Source: Actinomycetota bacterium
GTDB lineage: Bacteria; Actinomycetota; Actinomycetes; S36-B12; CAIYMF01
Assembly: GCA_026393115.1 (NCBI GenBank)
Contig: JAPLAU010000008.1
Coordinates: forward strand, 186,001-250,000
Length of the DNA stretch: 64,000 nucleotides
Reading direction: 5' to 3'
A program made the position numbers and the translations under genes. Numbering within the stretch: position 1 is the stretch's first letter; each line of letters begins with the position of its first letter. Shown piece after piece: positions 44,113 to 55,322 of this stretch. Under the pieces are notes generated by a model that worked only from the letters and a program-made list of their open reading frames with translations, made no database searches and was not told the DNA's origin.

Positions 44113-46320
44113 CTACTCCGACTTCACCGTCTCGAGCAGCAGCGATGCAAGGTCGAGAACCTCAACCTCTTCACGTGCGGCACCTTCCTGCTTGCGTGAG
44201 GTGACGCCGTCGTTGAGCATCACGTTGCAGAACGGGCAGGCGACGGCAACCTTGGTGGCGCCCGTGGCGATCGCCTCATCACTGCGGTTGAGGTTCACTC
44301 GGGTACCAAGCTTCTCTTCCATCCACATGCGCGCACCACCGGCACCGCAGCAGAACGATGTGGTCCCGCTGCGTTCCATCTCGATGTACTTCATGCCCGG
44401 CAGTGCCTTGACGATCTCGCGGGGCGGCACGTACACCTTGTTGTGACGACCGAGGTAGCACGGGTCGTGATAGGTGACGGTCTCGTCGATCGGCTTGACC
44501 GGCTTGAGTCGGCCGTCCGTGACGAGAGTGGCGAGCAGCTGCGAGTGGTGCACCACCTCGTAGTTGCCGCCGAGCTGCGGGTATTCGCGGCCGATGGTGT
44601 TGAGGCAGTGCGGGCAGGTGACCACGATCTTCTTGGCCTTGATCTCGTTGAGCACCTCGACGTTCTGCATCGCTTGCATCTGGAAGAGGAACTCGTTACC
44701 GGCGCGACGCGCGGGGTCACCCGTGCACGTCTCGCCCTCACCCAGCACCATGAACTCGACGCCTGCGACATTGAGCAACTCGGCGACAGCCTTGGTGGTG
44801 CGCTTCGCGCGATCTTCGAACGCACCTGCGCAACCGACCCAGAACAGGTAGTCGACGTCGTCAGGAATGACGTCCTCGTCGTTCATTCCGAATACGCGCA
44901 CGTCGAAGTCGACTTCCTCGATCCACGAATTGCGGTTGCTGGCGTTCATACCCCACGGGTTGCCCTTGTTCTCAATGTTCTTGAACAAGCCGTTGAGTTC
45001 AGACGGGAAGTTGGTTTCGATCATCACTTGGTTGCGACGCATGTCGATGAAGTGGTCGATGTGCTCGATGTCGACGGGGCACTGCTGCACGCACGCGCCA
45101 CACGTGGTGCACGACCACAGCGCTTCCTCGTCGATAACGGCGCCCTCGTGCGAGCGGTGTCCATCGGCGGTGTAGCCATCGGTGTCGCGGTGAGGATCGT
45201 CTTCGCGCGATCCGACGAGTGGGCGATCAAGTTCGGCCAAAGCAGTTGCCGGAAGCGCGGCGCGCGTCTCGTCGCTCATCTCATCGCCGCCGGCCAGGAT
45301 GTACGGCGCCTTCGCCCAGAGGTGATCGCGCATGTTCATGATCATCAACTTGGGCGACAGTGGCTTGCCGGTATTCCATGCCGGGCACTGCGACTGGCAT
45401 CGACCGCACTCGGTGCAACTGGCGAAGTCGAGGTTGCCCTTCCAGGTGAAGTCCTCGATGCGTCCTCGGCCGAAGATGGCGTCGTCGGCGGGGTCTTCGA
45501 AGTCGATCTTCTCGGTGCCCGAGTACATCGGAAGCAGCGGGCCGAGAGCGTTCGGGCGGCGCGACGTTGCAACGTTGATGGGCGCAAGACCGATGTGCAA
45601 GTGCTTGCTGTGCAGCACGATGATCAGGAAGACGAGCACGACGCCGATCTGCAGCAAGATGCCGATGGTCGCGAGCCACTGGTCGGTGACAAGGCCGAGC
45701 GGTACGAGCAGGTTGCCGACCCATTCCGAAACGAACGCGCCGCCGTTGACGAACGGGAATTCCTCGGGGCCGCCGTTCTTCCAGACTGCGTACTGCGCGC
45801 CGCGGTAGAGGAACAGGGTCCACACCACGTTGAAGATCATGAACAGCACGAGCCACGCGGCGCCGAGGTGCGAGCCGAAGAAGCGTGACTCGCGGCCCTG
45901 CTTCGACGGGTTGGTGCGCAAGCGAATGATCGCGAACATGATGATGCCGACGAGTACGAGCACGCCGAAGAGGTCTTCGAGGAATCCGACGAGTGACCAA
46001 TGTCCGATGATCGGAATGGAGAAAGTCGAACTGAAGAGTGCGCCGTAGGCCTCGAGAATCGTCAGGCCCAGCACAAGGAATCCCCAGAAGGCGAACACGT
46101 GGGCGGTTCCGGGAACGACCCACTGCAGCAGCTTCTTCTGCCCGAGCACCTCAACGGCCTCGGCCTCAGCGACCACCGTGGGGCTCTCGATGCGACCGAC
46201 CGCGGGCTGGCCGCTTCCGATGATCTTCTTGAGCCACAGCGCGCGGCGCGCGGCAAGTGCCAAGCACACAATTGTGATCAGCAGGCCGAGAACAAGACGG
46301 ACCATCAGGTACGGCTCCAC
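44113..46320 (-). CDS. etfD: Membrane Fe-S oxidoreductase, EtfD-like (ETF:menaquinone oxidoreductase)
   Basis: 735 residues. About six N-terminal helices (residues ~1-265) resembling a haem-b-binding NarI-like domain (GTAHVFAFWGFLVLGL, GHWSLVGFLEDLFG), then two ferredoxin clusters (CTECGRCQSQCPAW and CTTCGACVQQCPVDIEHID) and two CCG cysteine-rich domains (GCAGAFEDR, TCPHCLNTIG, HDPCYLGRHN, SFCCGAGGARMW). This is the plan of mycobacterial Rv0338c/EtfD, which passes electrons from beta-oxidation via EtfBA to menaquinone. GTG 46320 with AGGAG eight bases upstream. It is the partner expected for the acyl-CoA dehydrogenase at 9.8 kb. Confidence 0.88.
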   Translation of the reverse strand: MEPYLMVRLVLGLLITIVCLALAARRALWLKKIIGSGQPAVGRIESPTVVAEAEAVEVLGQKKLLQWVVPGTAHVFAFWGFLVLGLTILEAYGALFSSTFSIPIIGHWSLVGFLEDLFGVLVLVGIIMFAIIRLRTNPSKQGRESRFFGSHLGAAWLVLFMIFNVVWTLFLYRGAQYAVWKNGGPEEFPFVNGGAFVSEWVGNLLVPLGLVTDQWLATIGILLQIGVVLVFLIIVLHSKHLHIGLAPINVATSRRPNALGPLLPMYSGTEKIDFEDPADDAIFGRGRIEDFTWKGNLDFASCTECGRCQSQCPAWNTGKPLSPKLMIMNMRDHLWAKAPYILAGGDEMSDETRAALPATALAELDRPLVGSREDDPHRDTDGYTADGHRSHEGAVIDEEALWSCTTCGACVQQCPVDIEHIDHFIDMRRNQVMIETNFPSELNGLFKNIENKGNPWGMNASNRNSWIEEVDFDVRVFGMNDEDVIPDDVDYLFWVGCAGAFEDRAKRTTKAVAELLNVAGVEFMVLGEGETCTGDPARRAGNEFLFQMQAMQNVEVLNEIKAKKIVVTCPHCLNTIGREYPQLGGNYEVVHHSQLLATLVTDGRLKPVKPIDETVTYHDPCYLGRHNKVYVPPREIVKALPGMKYIEMERSGTTSFCCGAGGARMWMEEKLGTRVNLNRSDEAIATGATKVAVACPFCNVMLNDGVTSRKQEGAAREEVEVLDLASLLLETVKSE

Positions 46321-46384
46321 GGGAATTTCTCCTCCGGGCGGCGAGCGGGAAAAGCGTCTTGCTGATCGTATCTGGCGGCGTTAC

Positions 46385-46404
46385 CTCGTTAGGAGTGCCT
46401 CGGC
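46385..46404 (+). repeat. 20-bp direct repeat left of the COQ4-like gene
   Basis: CTCGTTAGGAGTGCCTCGGC, matching 47660-47679 at 18 of 20 bases. The pair brackets a GC-rich gene. Confidence 0.65.
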
Positions 46405-46569
46405 TTTCGCGAGGGACGGCGCGGCGTCGGTGGTTTGCGATGACGGAAGGCGTGGCCGAGGTCCTCAACAGTGCGCCGGTGTGGCAACGGTGGATTATTG
46501 CGCGCCCGCTGGCAATACGCTTGCTGGATGCCACTCCTTGTCACGGGCCCCCCCTCGGCCCGGCGCGCC

Positions 46570-47583
46570 ATGATCCTCGGAATGCGCGCTGTCGCGACGG
46601 CGCGAGAGACGCGCCCCTTCGTAGGAGAGGAGGCCGATCTCGTCCGGTCGATGGCAGAGGTGGTGGGGCTTGCCCACTCGGGAATGGAGGCGGTCGACCT
46701 CGCCGACGTGCTCTCCCCCGACGTCACGTGGGACGACCACGCACTGAGGGCGGAGTTGGCCACCGCGCTGCCCGACCCCACGCAGCGAAGCGATGCCGCG
46801 CACTGCGCCATGATGGTGGCCCTGATGCCGGTCGCCCCGGATGAGCCGGGCCTTCACGCGGCACGTTGGGTGGCTCAGGTGCTCGGGGCAGACGACCTCA
46901 CCGTCGAGGAGGTTGAGGCGACGGTCAGCGCCCACGCCCAGTTGGCCGAGGCCGACCTCTTCCGCCGGTTCCTGTCGTGGAAGACGGGCGAGCGGGTTGA
47001 GGTCGTGGCAGCACGCCTCGCGCGCCACGAGCCCGCGGTGGCCACTCCGCCGGAGCAGGTCGATCGTGTGTGCCGACTCCTCGACACCGCGCCCGAGGGC
47101 TCGGTGGGCCAGGAACTGGCGCGCTACTACGCCGACACCGGGTTCGATGTGCCGGGCAGTCCTGGGACCATGCCCCTTGCCGTCCTGGGCAGTCACGACG
47201 CGCATCACGTGCTCGCCGCGTACGACGCGAGCCCCGAGGACGAGGTCTACCTGGCGGCATTCACCGCTGCCAACGCTGGCACCGGAGGCGCGGAGTTTCT
47301 CGCGTTCAACATGCTCCAGTTCCACCAGGGCATCAAGCTCGGAGTCTTCGATCCGGCCCAGGTCGCCCTTGACCCTCACGCGTTGGCCCTGGCGGCCGAG
47401 CGCGGCGCCCAGACGCCGGTCGATCTGTCCAGTCGGACGTGGGACTGGCAGTCGCTGCTGCACCGTTCGCTGGACGAGGTTCGCGCGCAGTTGTGCATCC
47501 CTGGCGGGGGCTCGGTGCTCATGGGCGGTCCGTGGGACATCGACCATCACCGCCAGTGGTCTGCGGCGGGTGCGAAGGACTAG
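46570..47583 (+). CDS. COQ4-like protein with intact zinc motif
   Basis: About 337 residues. The N-terminal ~190 are helical and unrecognised, apart from similarity in size to a TerB-like or all-helical domain. The C-terminal part has YYADTGFDVPGSPGTMPLAV, then SHDAHHVLAAYDASPEDEVY, which fits the HDxxH-x11-E signature of COQ4 zinc ligands exactly, and FLAFNMLQFHQGIKLG. COQ4 acts in ubiquinone ring modification; a menaquinone-type actinobacterium makes this role doubtful, so the real substrate is unknown. Start uncertain (ATG 46570, 46528 or 46582). The gene is visibly GC-richer than its neighbours and bracketed by direct repeats. Confidence 0.7.
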   Translation: MILGMRAVATARETRPFVGEEADLVRSMAEVVGLAHSGMEAVDLADVLSPDVTWDDHALRAELATALPDPTQRSDAAHCAMMVALMPVAPDEPGLHAARWVAQVLGADDLTVEEVEATVSAHAQLAEADLFRRFLSWKTGERVEVVAARLARHEPAVATPPEQVDRVCRLLDTAPEGSVGQELARYYADTGFDVPGSPGTMPLAVLGSHDAHHVLAAYDASPEDEVYLAAFTAANAGTGGAEFLAFNMLQFHQGIKLGVFDPAQVALDPHALALAAERGAQTPVDLSSRTWDWQSLLHRSLDEVRAQLCIPGGGSVLMGGPWDIDHHRQWSAAGAKD

Positions 47584-47659
47584 TGCGCCGCGCAGGGAGT
47601 CGATTGGGCACCACGATCAGTGCGGGATCTTGACCCAAGACTGACTGGTACGGCGGTCC

Positions 47660-47679
47660 CTCGGTAGGAGTACCTCGGC
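47660..47679 (+). repeat. 20-bp direct repeat right of the COQ4-like gene
   Basis: CTCGGTAGGAGTACCTCGGC; partner of 46385-46404, 18 of 20 identical. Confidence 0.65.
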
Positions 47680-47749
47680 GTGAGTGGAGGCGTGGATTTC
47701 CGTGCATGCCCCTGACCCGACGGAGTCGGCCGACCTTGCTTGGGTACCG

Positions 47750-47786
47750 AAAACTGCGCCTATGCGTGCTCAATGTCCCCCCATGC
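47750..47786 (+). repeat. Dispersed intergenic repeat, copy 2
   Basis: 37 bases with one mismatch to 33341-33377, again followed by G-rich sequence able to pair with its C6 run. Confidence 0.8.
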
Positions 47787-47842
47787 GGAAAGTGGTGGGG
47801 AAATTAGGGGTGCGGGTGGGAATGCAGGGGTGCTATGAGCGG

Positions 47843-47877
47843 TTGGACATCATAGACATGAGTCTGGTAGGCTCAAT
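47843..47877 (+). promoter_or_regulatory. dnaK promoter with HAIR operator
   Basis: -35-like TTGGAC (47843-47848) and -10-like TAGGCT (47867-47872) with an 18-base spacer. CATGAGT-N7-GCTCAAT (47857-47877) matches the HspR inverted repeat CTTGAGT-N7-ACTCAAG at 11 of 14 positions and covers the -10. Repression by HspR with DnaK as corepressor is the known mechanism. Confidence 0.75.
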
Positions 47878-47976
47878 CTATCTGCGCCAGAGTTGCGACC
47901 CTGTTGTGACCGAGTCAGACTCTATTCATGCTCCACCCGCTTGTAACAACCGCAAAGATCCGCTGAATATCCAGTT

Positions 47977-48015
47977 CCAACACTGATCCAACACTGATCC
48001 AACACTGATCCAACA
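47977..48015 (+). repeat. 11-bp tandem repeats in the dnaK leader
   Basis: Three perfect units CCAACACTGAT followed by a partial CCAACA, ending just before the AAGGAG ribosome-binding site. Confidence 0.9.
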
Positions 48016-48032
48016 AATAAGGAGAACTCCCC

Positions 48033-49873
<1,841 letters not shown>

Positions 49874-49877
<4 letters not shown>

Positions 49878-50491
49878 GTACGCCGCACGTCGAGCAACCG
49901 GAAGGTCCCCAAGAGGCGGGATTCACGGTGACCGACAAGCGGCGCATCGATCCGGAAACCGGTGAGGTGCGGGCCGCAAGTCCCGCACCCGCCGATTCCG
50001 ATGCGCAGGCCGAAGCCGAACTCGTTGAGGCTGACGTCACTGCCGCTGAGTTAGCCGTCGCCGAACTCACTGCTGATCTGCAGCGAGTGCACGCCGAGTA
50101 CGCCAACTACCGCAAGCGCGTCGATCGCGACCGTGAGGTTTCGCGCGACACGGCTACAGCGGGTGCGCTCACCGAGCTGCTTCCGATTCTCGATGACATC
50201 AATCGGGCGCGTGAGCATGATGAACTCGAAGGTGCATTCCGCAGTGTGGGTGAAGCACTCGAAGCTGTCGCCGCGCGCCTCGGGCTCACCACCTTCGGTG
50301 CAGTGGGCGAGGAGTTCGACCCCACGCATCACGAGGCCTTGACTCACGAGGCCGATGAGTCCGGCGACGCACCCACCGTCACGGTCGTCACCGCGGTGTA
50401 TCAGTCCGGCTACGCACTCGGTAGCCGCGTGCTGCGACCCGCACGGGTCGGCGTTGCCGACCAACCAGCTACTGCATTGCCCGATCACTGA
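49874..50491 (+). CDS. grpE: Nucleotide exchange factor GrpE
   Basis: 205 residues. N-terminal disordered region, coiled coil ([25 protein letters not shown]) and the C-terminal beta domain signature [17 protein letters not shown] through [22 protein letters not shown]. Releases ADP from DnaK. GTG 49874 overlaps the dnaK stop. The ribosome-binding site of dnaJ lies right after its stop. Confidence 0.96.
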
Positions 50492-50506
50492 GAGGAGGAG
50501 CATCCG

Positions 50507-51688
50507 TTGAGTACTAAGGACTGGATTGAGAAGGACTACTACAAGGTCCTCGGCGTTTCAAAGGATGCTCCCGCCGACCAGATCAAGAAGTCGTACCGCA
50601 CGCTCGCCAAGCAGTTCCACCCTGACGCCAATGCCAACAATGCTGCGGCCGAAGCGAAGTTCAAGGAAGTCGGCGAGGCTTACGAGGTTCTCTCCGACGA
50701 CAAGAAGCGCAAGGAGTACGACGAGGCGCGATCCCTCTTCGGCTCCGGCGGTTTCCGCTTCCCCGGCAGCGGTGGCGGCGGCGGTGGTTCTCGCGGCGGC
50801 GGCGCACAGTCGTTCAACATGGACGACCTACTCGGTCGTGGTGCGGGCGCCCAGGGCGGCGGCATGGGCGATGTGTTCGGTGGCCTGTTCAATCGTGGCG
50901 GTCGTCAGCAGCAACGTGCTGCCCGTCGCGGAGCCGACGCCGAAAGCGAAGTCACCCTGTCATTCAGCGAGGCGCTCGACGGAGTCACATTGCCGTTGCG
51001 TTTGTCGGGTGAGGGTCCGTGTGACGCGTGTCGTGGAACTGGGGCGAAGGCGGGCACGATGCCGCGGATGTGTCCCACGTGCCAGGGCACTGGTTCTGAA
51101 TCACGTAATGCGGGTGGGTTCGCCTTCGCCGAGCCCTGTCGCGAATGTCGTGGTCGCGGTCTCGTGGTCGATGACCCCTGCGCTGTGTGTCACGGAAATG
51201 GACGCGCGCGATCGAGCCGCACGGTGCAGGCGCGAATTCCTGCCGGGGTCAAAGACCTCAGTCGTATTCGGCTCAAGGGCAAGGGAACACCGGGAGAGAA
51301 CGGCGGTCCCGCGGGTGACCTCTTCATCACCGTGCACGTCACTCCGCACGCGTTGTTTGGGCGCGCGGGAGACAACCTGACACTTGCGTTGCCCGTGACA
51401 TTCGAAGAAGCAGCGTTGGGCTCCGAGGTCAAGGTGCCCACGGTTGGCGGTGGCTCGGTCACTCTCAAGGTGCCGCCGGGTACGCAGAACGGCCGCACCT
51501 TCCGTGTGAAGGGCAAGGGCGTCACGCGCAAAGACGGCACACGCGGCGATCAGTTGGTCACAGTTGAAGTTGCTGTTCCGCAGAAACTCAGTAGCGAGGC
51601 ACGCGAAGCGCTTGAGGCGTATCGCGCGGCCATGGGATCGCAGGATCCGCGTGGTGACTTGATGGCACGGGCAGGAGGTAAGTCATGA
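50507..51688 (+). CDS. dnaJ: DnaJ co-chaperone
   Basis: 393 residues, type I DnaJ. J-domain ([23 protein letters not shown] in FHPDAN), Gly-rich linker (~80-130), four zinc motifs ([32 protein letters not shown]) and the C-terminal substrate domain. Stimulates DnaK ATPase and delivers clients. TTG start at 50507 is supported by GAGGAGGAG six bases upstream. Overlaps hspR (ATGA). Confidence 0.97.
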   Translation: MSTKDWIEKDYYKVLGVSKDAPADQIKKSYRTLAKQFHPDANANNAAAEAKFKEVGEAYEVLSDDKKRKEYDEARSLFGSGGFRFPGSGGGGGGSRGGGAQSFNMDDLLGRGAGAQGGGMGDVFGGLFNRGGRQQQRAARRGADAESEVTLSFSEALDGVTLPLRLSGEGPCDACRGTGAKAGTMPRMCPTCQGTGSESRNAGGFAFAEPCRECRGRGLVVDDPCAVCHGNGRARSSRTVQARIPAGVKDLSRIRLKGKGTPGENGGPAGDLFITVHVTPHALFGRAGDNLTLALPVTFEEAALGSEVKVPTVGGGSVTLKVPPGTQNGRTFRVKGKGVTRKDGTRGDQLVTVEVAVPQKLSSEAREALEAYRAAMGSQDPRGDLMARAGGKS

Positions 51689-52056
51689 GTGTGAGTAGCA
51701 ACCGTCCCGTTGGCAATCCGTATGAACATGACGAAGACAGTCCGGTCTACGTCATTTCGGTCGCGGCACAACTATCTGGCATGCATCCACAAACGTTGCG
51801 TCAGTACGACCGCCTCGGTCTTGTGTCCCCCGACCGCACACTTGGTCGCAACCGGCTCTATTCACTACGTGATATTGCGCGCTTGCGCGAGGTGCAGCAG
51901 CTCTCCTCTCAGGGCGTCAACCTCGCAGGCATTCAGCGCATCCTCGACTTGCAGGCTCAGGTGCACGACATGCGTCGTCGCCTTGAGCAGTTGCAGGGCG
52001 AACGCAACTCCACCGCGCTGGTTGTGTGGCGCCCCGATCGCACCCGACGCGCCTGA
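51685..52056 (+). CDS. hspR: Heat-shock repressor HspR (MerR family)
   Basis: 123 residues. MerR-type [23 protein letters not shown] then [20 protein letters not shown], and a coiled-coil dimer helix ([20 protein letters not shown]). Represses the dnaK operon and often clpB by binding HAIR repeats when DnaK is free. A HAIR match lies at 47857-47877. Confidence 0.95.
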   Translation: MSVSSNRPVGNPYEHDEDSPVYVISVAAQLSGMHPQTLRQYDRLGLVSPDRTLGRNRLYSLRDIARLREVQQLSSQGVNLAGIQRILDLQAQVHDMRRRLEQLQGERNSTALVVWRPDRTRRA

Positions 52057-52069
52057 GTCTCTGACTCGG
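52053..52069 (+). promoter_or_regulatory. Weak HAIR-like repeat before clpB
   Basis: CTGAGT-ctctg-ACTCGG across the hspR stop has HAIR half-sites but a 5-base instead of 7-base spacer. Possible HspR site for clpB; weak. Confidence 0.25.
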
Positions 52070-52110
52070 CAGCGCGCTAGACATTCGCACGCGACAGAAC
52101 GGATAGTGCT

Positions 52111-54693
52111 ATGGATCTACAACTCACCACTCGCTCACAAGAGGTCGTCTCTTCTGCGGTACGTCGTGCAGCAACGCGTGGTAACGCCCAGGTCGAGCCC
52201 ATACATCTGCTCGGTGGTCTGCTCGAAGACCGCGAGGGAATTGCGACTGCGCTACTCGACAACGTTCGCGTCGATCACGAGGCGCTTATTCGCTCGGTGA
52301 ACTCCGAGATCGATGCACTGCCCGCAGCCTCGGGTACCACCGTGTCGCAGCCCTCACTGTCGAACGCGTCGTACAAGGTGTTGGGCGCGGCACAGGAAGC
52401 GGCGCGTGAGCGCGGCGATGACTATGTGTCGACCGAGCACTTGCTGTTGGCGATTGCCGCGCAACCGAGCCCTGCCGGTGACCTCCTGCGCCGCAACGGT
52501 GCAGGACCCATCGAGCTCGTCGATGCCTTCACCGCTGTACGCGGTTCGCGTCGTGTGACATCGGCTGATCCCGAGGGATCGTTTCAGGCGCTCGAAAAGT
52601 ACAGCGTCGACCTCACCGCGCGTGCACGCGAAGGCAAGATCGATCCGGTCATTGGGCGTGACGCCGAAATTCGTCGCGTCGTACAGGTGCTCTCGCGTCG
52701 CACCAAGAACAATCCGGTTCTCATTGGCGAGCCCGGTGTCGGAAAGACCGCGGTTGTTGAAGGCTTGGCACAGCGCATCGTCGATGGCGACGTTCCTGAT
52801 TCATTGCGCGGCAAGAAGTTGGTGTCCCTCGATCTCGCGGCCATGGTGGCAGGTGCGAAGTACCGCGGTGAATTCGAAGAGCGGCTCAAGGCGGTACTAG
52901 AAGAGATCTCGCAAAGCGAGGGTCGTGTCGTCACGTTCATCGATGAACTGCACACTGTCGTTGGCGCGGGCGCTTCCGGTGATTCGGCCATGGACGCCGG
53001 CAACATGCTCAAGCCGATGTTGGCACGCGGTGAGCTGCGGCTCGTTGGCGCTACAACGCTCGACGAATACCGCGAACACATTGAGAAAGATGCCGCCCTC
53101 GAGCGGCGGTTCCAGCAGGTGTTCGTTGGCGAGCCGAGTGTCGAAGACACCATTGGAATTCTGCGCGGCATCAAAGAGAAGTACGAGTCGCACCACAAGG
53201 TGGCGATTTCCGATGCTGCTCTCGTCGCGGCGGCGACGCTTTCCGACCGTTACATCACCTCGCGCTTCCTGCCTGACAAGGCCATCGACCTCGTCGATGA
53301 GGCGGCATCGCGTCTGCGCATGGAGATCGACTCGTCGCCCGTCGAGATCGACATCCTGCGTCGTGCAGTCGACCGACTCAAGATGGAAGAGCTCGCGCTG
53401 TCGAAGGCAACCGATGAGGCGAGCAAGTCACGCCTTGAGAAACTGCGTTCCGATCTTGCCGACAAGGAAGAGGAACTCTCTGCACTGCAGGCACGCTGGG
53501 AAACCGAGAAGCGCGGGCTCGATCGCATCGGTGAGATCAAGGTCGGCATCGATGAGATGCGGTCAGTTGCCGAGCGTGCCCAACGTGACGGTGATTTCGA
53601 AGAAGCGTCGCGCATTGTGTACGCCGACATTCCTGCGCTCGAGGAAGAACTTGAGCGAGTCACAGCCGAGACCAATACGCGCACCGCGATGGTCAAGGAA
53701 GAAGTCGACCCCGACGATGTCGCCGAGGTCGTGTCGGCGTGGACCGGTATTCCTGCCGGCCGACTGCTCGAGGGCGAGAGCGCCAAGTTGTTGCGCATGG
53801 AGCAGGTGATCGGCGAGCGCGTCGTTGGCCAGGAGAAGGCAGTGCAAGCGGTGGCCGACGCGGTGCGTCGTTCGCGCGCGGGTGTGGCCGATCCCAACCG
53901 TCCGACCGGTTCGTTCCTGTTCCTCGGCCCGACCGGTGTGGGCAAGACTGAACTTGCCAAGGCGCTTGCCGATTTCCTCTTCGACGATGAACGGTCAATG
54001 ACACGTATCGACATGAGCGAGTACGGCGAGAAGCACTCGGTGGCGCGCCTTGTCGGTGCGCCTCCTGGTTACGTCGGTTACGAAGAAGGCGGTCAACTCA
54101 CCGAAGCTGTACGCCGTCGTCCTTACACCGTGGTGCTGCTCGATGAGGTTGAGAAGGCGCACCCCCAGGTGTTCGACATCTTGCTGCAGGTACTCGACGA
54201 TGGTCGGCTCACCGACGGGCAAGGTCGCACGGTCGATTTCCGCAACGCGATTCTAATCTTGACGTCAAACCTTGGCTCGACCTTCTTGGTTGACCCCACA
54301 CTCGACGACGAGGCAAAGCGTGACGCCGTGATGGCAGTGGTGCGATCGAGTTTCAAGCCGGAGTTCCTCAACCGACTCGACGACGTGGTGATGTTCAACC
54401 CACTCGGAACCGAGCAACTCACTTACATCGTCGACTTGCAACTTGCCGCACTGCAGACGCGACTCGTCGATCGGCGTCTCACCCTTGAGGTGTCAGAGGC
54501 CGCGAAGCAGTGGTTGGTACTGCGTGGCTTCGACCCGATCTACGGTGCACGACCACTACGTCGTCTCGTGCAGACCGCGGTGGGCGACTTGCTGGCCAAG
54601 CGAATCCTGGCCGGCGATGTGCACGATGGCGACACGGTCGCGGTCGAACTTGATTCCGACACCGACACCCTGACCGTCACGCCGCGGCGCTAG
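52111..54693 (+). CDS. clpB: Disaggregase ClpB
   Basis: 860 residues. N domain with two Clp_N repeats (~1-145), AAA1 Walker [11 protein letters not shown], long coiled-coil middle domain (~400-520), AAA2 Walker [15 protein letters not shown], and sensor GARPLRRL near the C-terminus. ATP-driven rescue of aggregates with DnaK-DnaJ-GrpE. No strong ribosome-binding site before ATG 52111; likely co-transcribed with, or regulated like, hspR. Confidence 0.97.
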   Translation: MDLQLTTRSQEVVSSAVRRAATRGNAQVEPIHLLGGLLEDREGIATALLDNVRVDHEALIRSVNSEIDALPAASGTTVSQPSLSNASYKVLGAAQEAARERGDDYVSTEHLLLAIAAQPSPAGDLLRRNGAGPIELVDAFTAVRGSRRVTSADPEGSFQALEKYSVDLTARAREGKIDPVIGRDAEIRRVVQVLSRRTKNNPVLIGEPGVGKTAVVEGLAQRIVDGDVPDSLRGKKLVSLDLAAMVAGAKYRGEFEERLKAVLEEISQSEGRVVTFIDELHTVVGAGASGDSAMDAGNMLKPMLARGELRLVGATTLDEYREHIEKDAALERRFQQVFVGEPSVEDTIGILRGIKEKYESHHKVAISDAALVAAATLSDRYITSRFLPDKAIDLVDEAASRLRMEIDSSPVEIDILRRAVDRLKMEELALSKATDEASKSRLEKLRSDLADKEEELSALQARWETEKRGLDRIGEIKVGIDEMRSVAERAQRDGDFEEASRIVYADIPALEEELERVTAETNTRTAMVKEEVDPDDVAEVVSAWTGIPAGRLLEGESAKLLRMEQVIGERVVGQEKAVQAVADAVRRSRAGVADPNRPTGSFLFLGPTGVGKTELAKALADFLFDDERSMTRIDMSEYGEKHSVARLVGAPPGYVGYEEGGQLTEAVRRRPYTVVLLDEVEKAHPQVFDILLQVLDDGRLTDGQGRTVDFRNAILILTSNLGSTFLVDPTLDDEAKRDAVMAVVRSSFKPEFLNRLDDVVMFNPLGTEQLTYIVDLQLAALQTRLVDRRLTLEVSEAAKQWLVLRGFDPIYGARPLRRLVQTAVGDLLAKRILAGDVHDGDTVAVELDSDTDTLTVTPRR

Positions 54694-54710
54694 TCGTCTC
54701 GAATCGCGTC

Positions 54711-54770
54711 TTCTGTGGGCATTTCTGTGGGCAATTCTGTGGGCAATTCTGTGGGCAATTCTGTGGGCAA
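54711..54770 (+). repeat. Five 12-bp tandem repeats after clpB
   Basis: Units of TTCTGTGGGCAA (first ends in AT). The last unit is also part of the 5' arm of the hairpin at 54758-54806. Confidence 0.95.
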
Positions 54771-54806
54771 TACGGTGCGTTTTACGCACCGTATTGCCCA
54801 CAGAAT
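54758..54806. terminator. Perfect 23-bp hairpin after clpB
   Basis: Arms 54758-54780 and 54784-54806 around a TTT loop. Probable terminator for clpB and for the opposing small gene. Upstream repeat units can replace part of the 5' arm, giving alternative pairings. Confidence 0.75.
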
Positions 54807-54808
54807 CG

Positions 54809-55039
54809 TCATTCGTCGGGCTTCACCGTGAAGTGCTCGGCGATCATCGCCTGAAGTTCGAGCGCGTCATCAACGACGAAACATCCACCCACCGCGGCTG
54901 GGCAGCGCTGCTCGAAGCGGGTTGAGTGGATGTCGGTCACAAAGACGGTGCCCAGTGCTTCGAGGAGCGCCCGGTGGTCTCTCGGTTGAAGTTCGGTGGC
55001 ATGACACATGCTCCCGTCGCTGCACAGACGGCATCCCAC
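54809..55039 (-). CDS. Possible 76-residue small protein
   Basis: GTG 55039 to the stop at 54809. Starts CRLCSDGSMCHATE and ends DDALELQAMIAEHFTVKPDE. The clustered Cys/His at the N-terminus could bind metal. No ribosome-binding site and no family recognised. It lies between the clpB terminator and the ubiquitin locus; could be spurious. Confidence 0.4.
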   Translation of the reverse strand: MGCRLCSDGSMCHATELQPRDHRALLEALGTVFVTDIHSTRFEQRCPAAVGGCFVVDDALELQAMIAEHFTVKPDE

Positions 55040-55106
55040 ACATAGATCTGGTGGAGTTCATCCGTTCGTGCATTAGCCCTAACGGATTTGCTTGATATCT
55101 TTCACT

Positions 55107-55322
55107 GTGACCACTTCACGCCGACAGTTCCTCGTCGGTGCCCTTGCGCTCGGATCAGTGATTGCCGTGGGTGCGGCGGGGGTGGGAGCCGCCGAGGCGG
55201 CGACCCTCACGAAGCCTGTCGCCAAGCGCAACTACATCGAGAACGGCTCCTTTGAAGAAGGACCTCTCGGAGTGCCGCGGATTGATGACTGGGTCGTCGT
55301 GACGGCGGTGGTGCCCGTATGA
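55107..55322 (+). CDS. Tat-signal N-terminal fragment of an interrupted secreted protein
   Basis: 71 residues. Twin-arginine signal ([15 protein letters not shown]) through a cleavage region GAAEAA, then [26 protein letters not shown], the first strands of a beta-sandwich (choice-of-anchor/DUF642-like NGSFE..W pattern). It stops at 55322 just as the ubiquitin-like frame begins (ATGA overlap, -1 frame). GTG 55107 is preferred; a -10-like TATCTT ends five bases before it, so translation may be leaderless. Most simply it is the 5' part of a gene split by the inserted ubiquitin-like segment. Confidence 0.7.
   Translation: MTTSRRQFLVGALALGSVIAVGAAGVGAAEAATLTKPVAKRNYIENGSFEEGPLGVPRIDDWVVVTAVVPV

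Larger units (their letters stand above)
47584..47842. other. Intergenic region before the dnaK promoter
   Basis: No gene seen. It contains the right 20-bp repeat (47660-47679), the second copy of the dispersed repeat, and G-rich sequence. Confidence 0.6.

Noticed and set aside
44443-45888. 481-codon open frame on + strand opposite etfD
   Set aside because: Antisense shadow in high-GC DNA; the minus strand encodes a complete Fe-S protein with all cysteine motifs.
52053-52069. Second full HAIR operator before clpB
   Set aside because: Half-sites are present but the spacer is 5 rather than 7 bases, so it is listed only as a weak site.
53250-54014. 254-codon Ser-rich open frame opposite clpB
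   Set aside because: Shadow of the ClpB reading frame with no family features.
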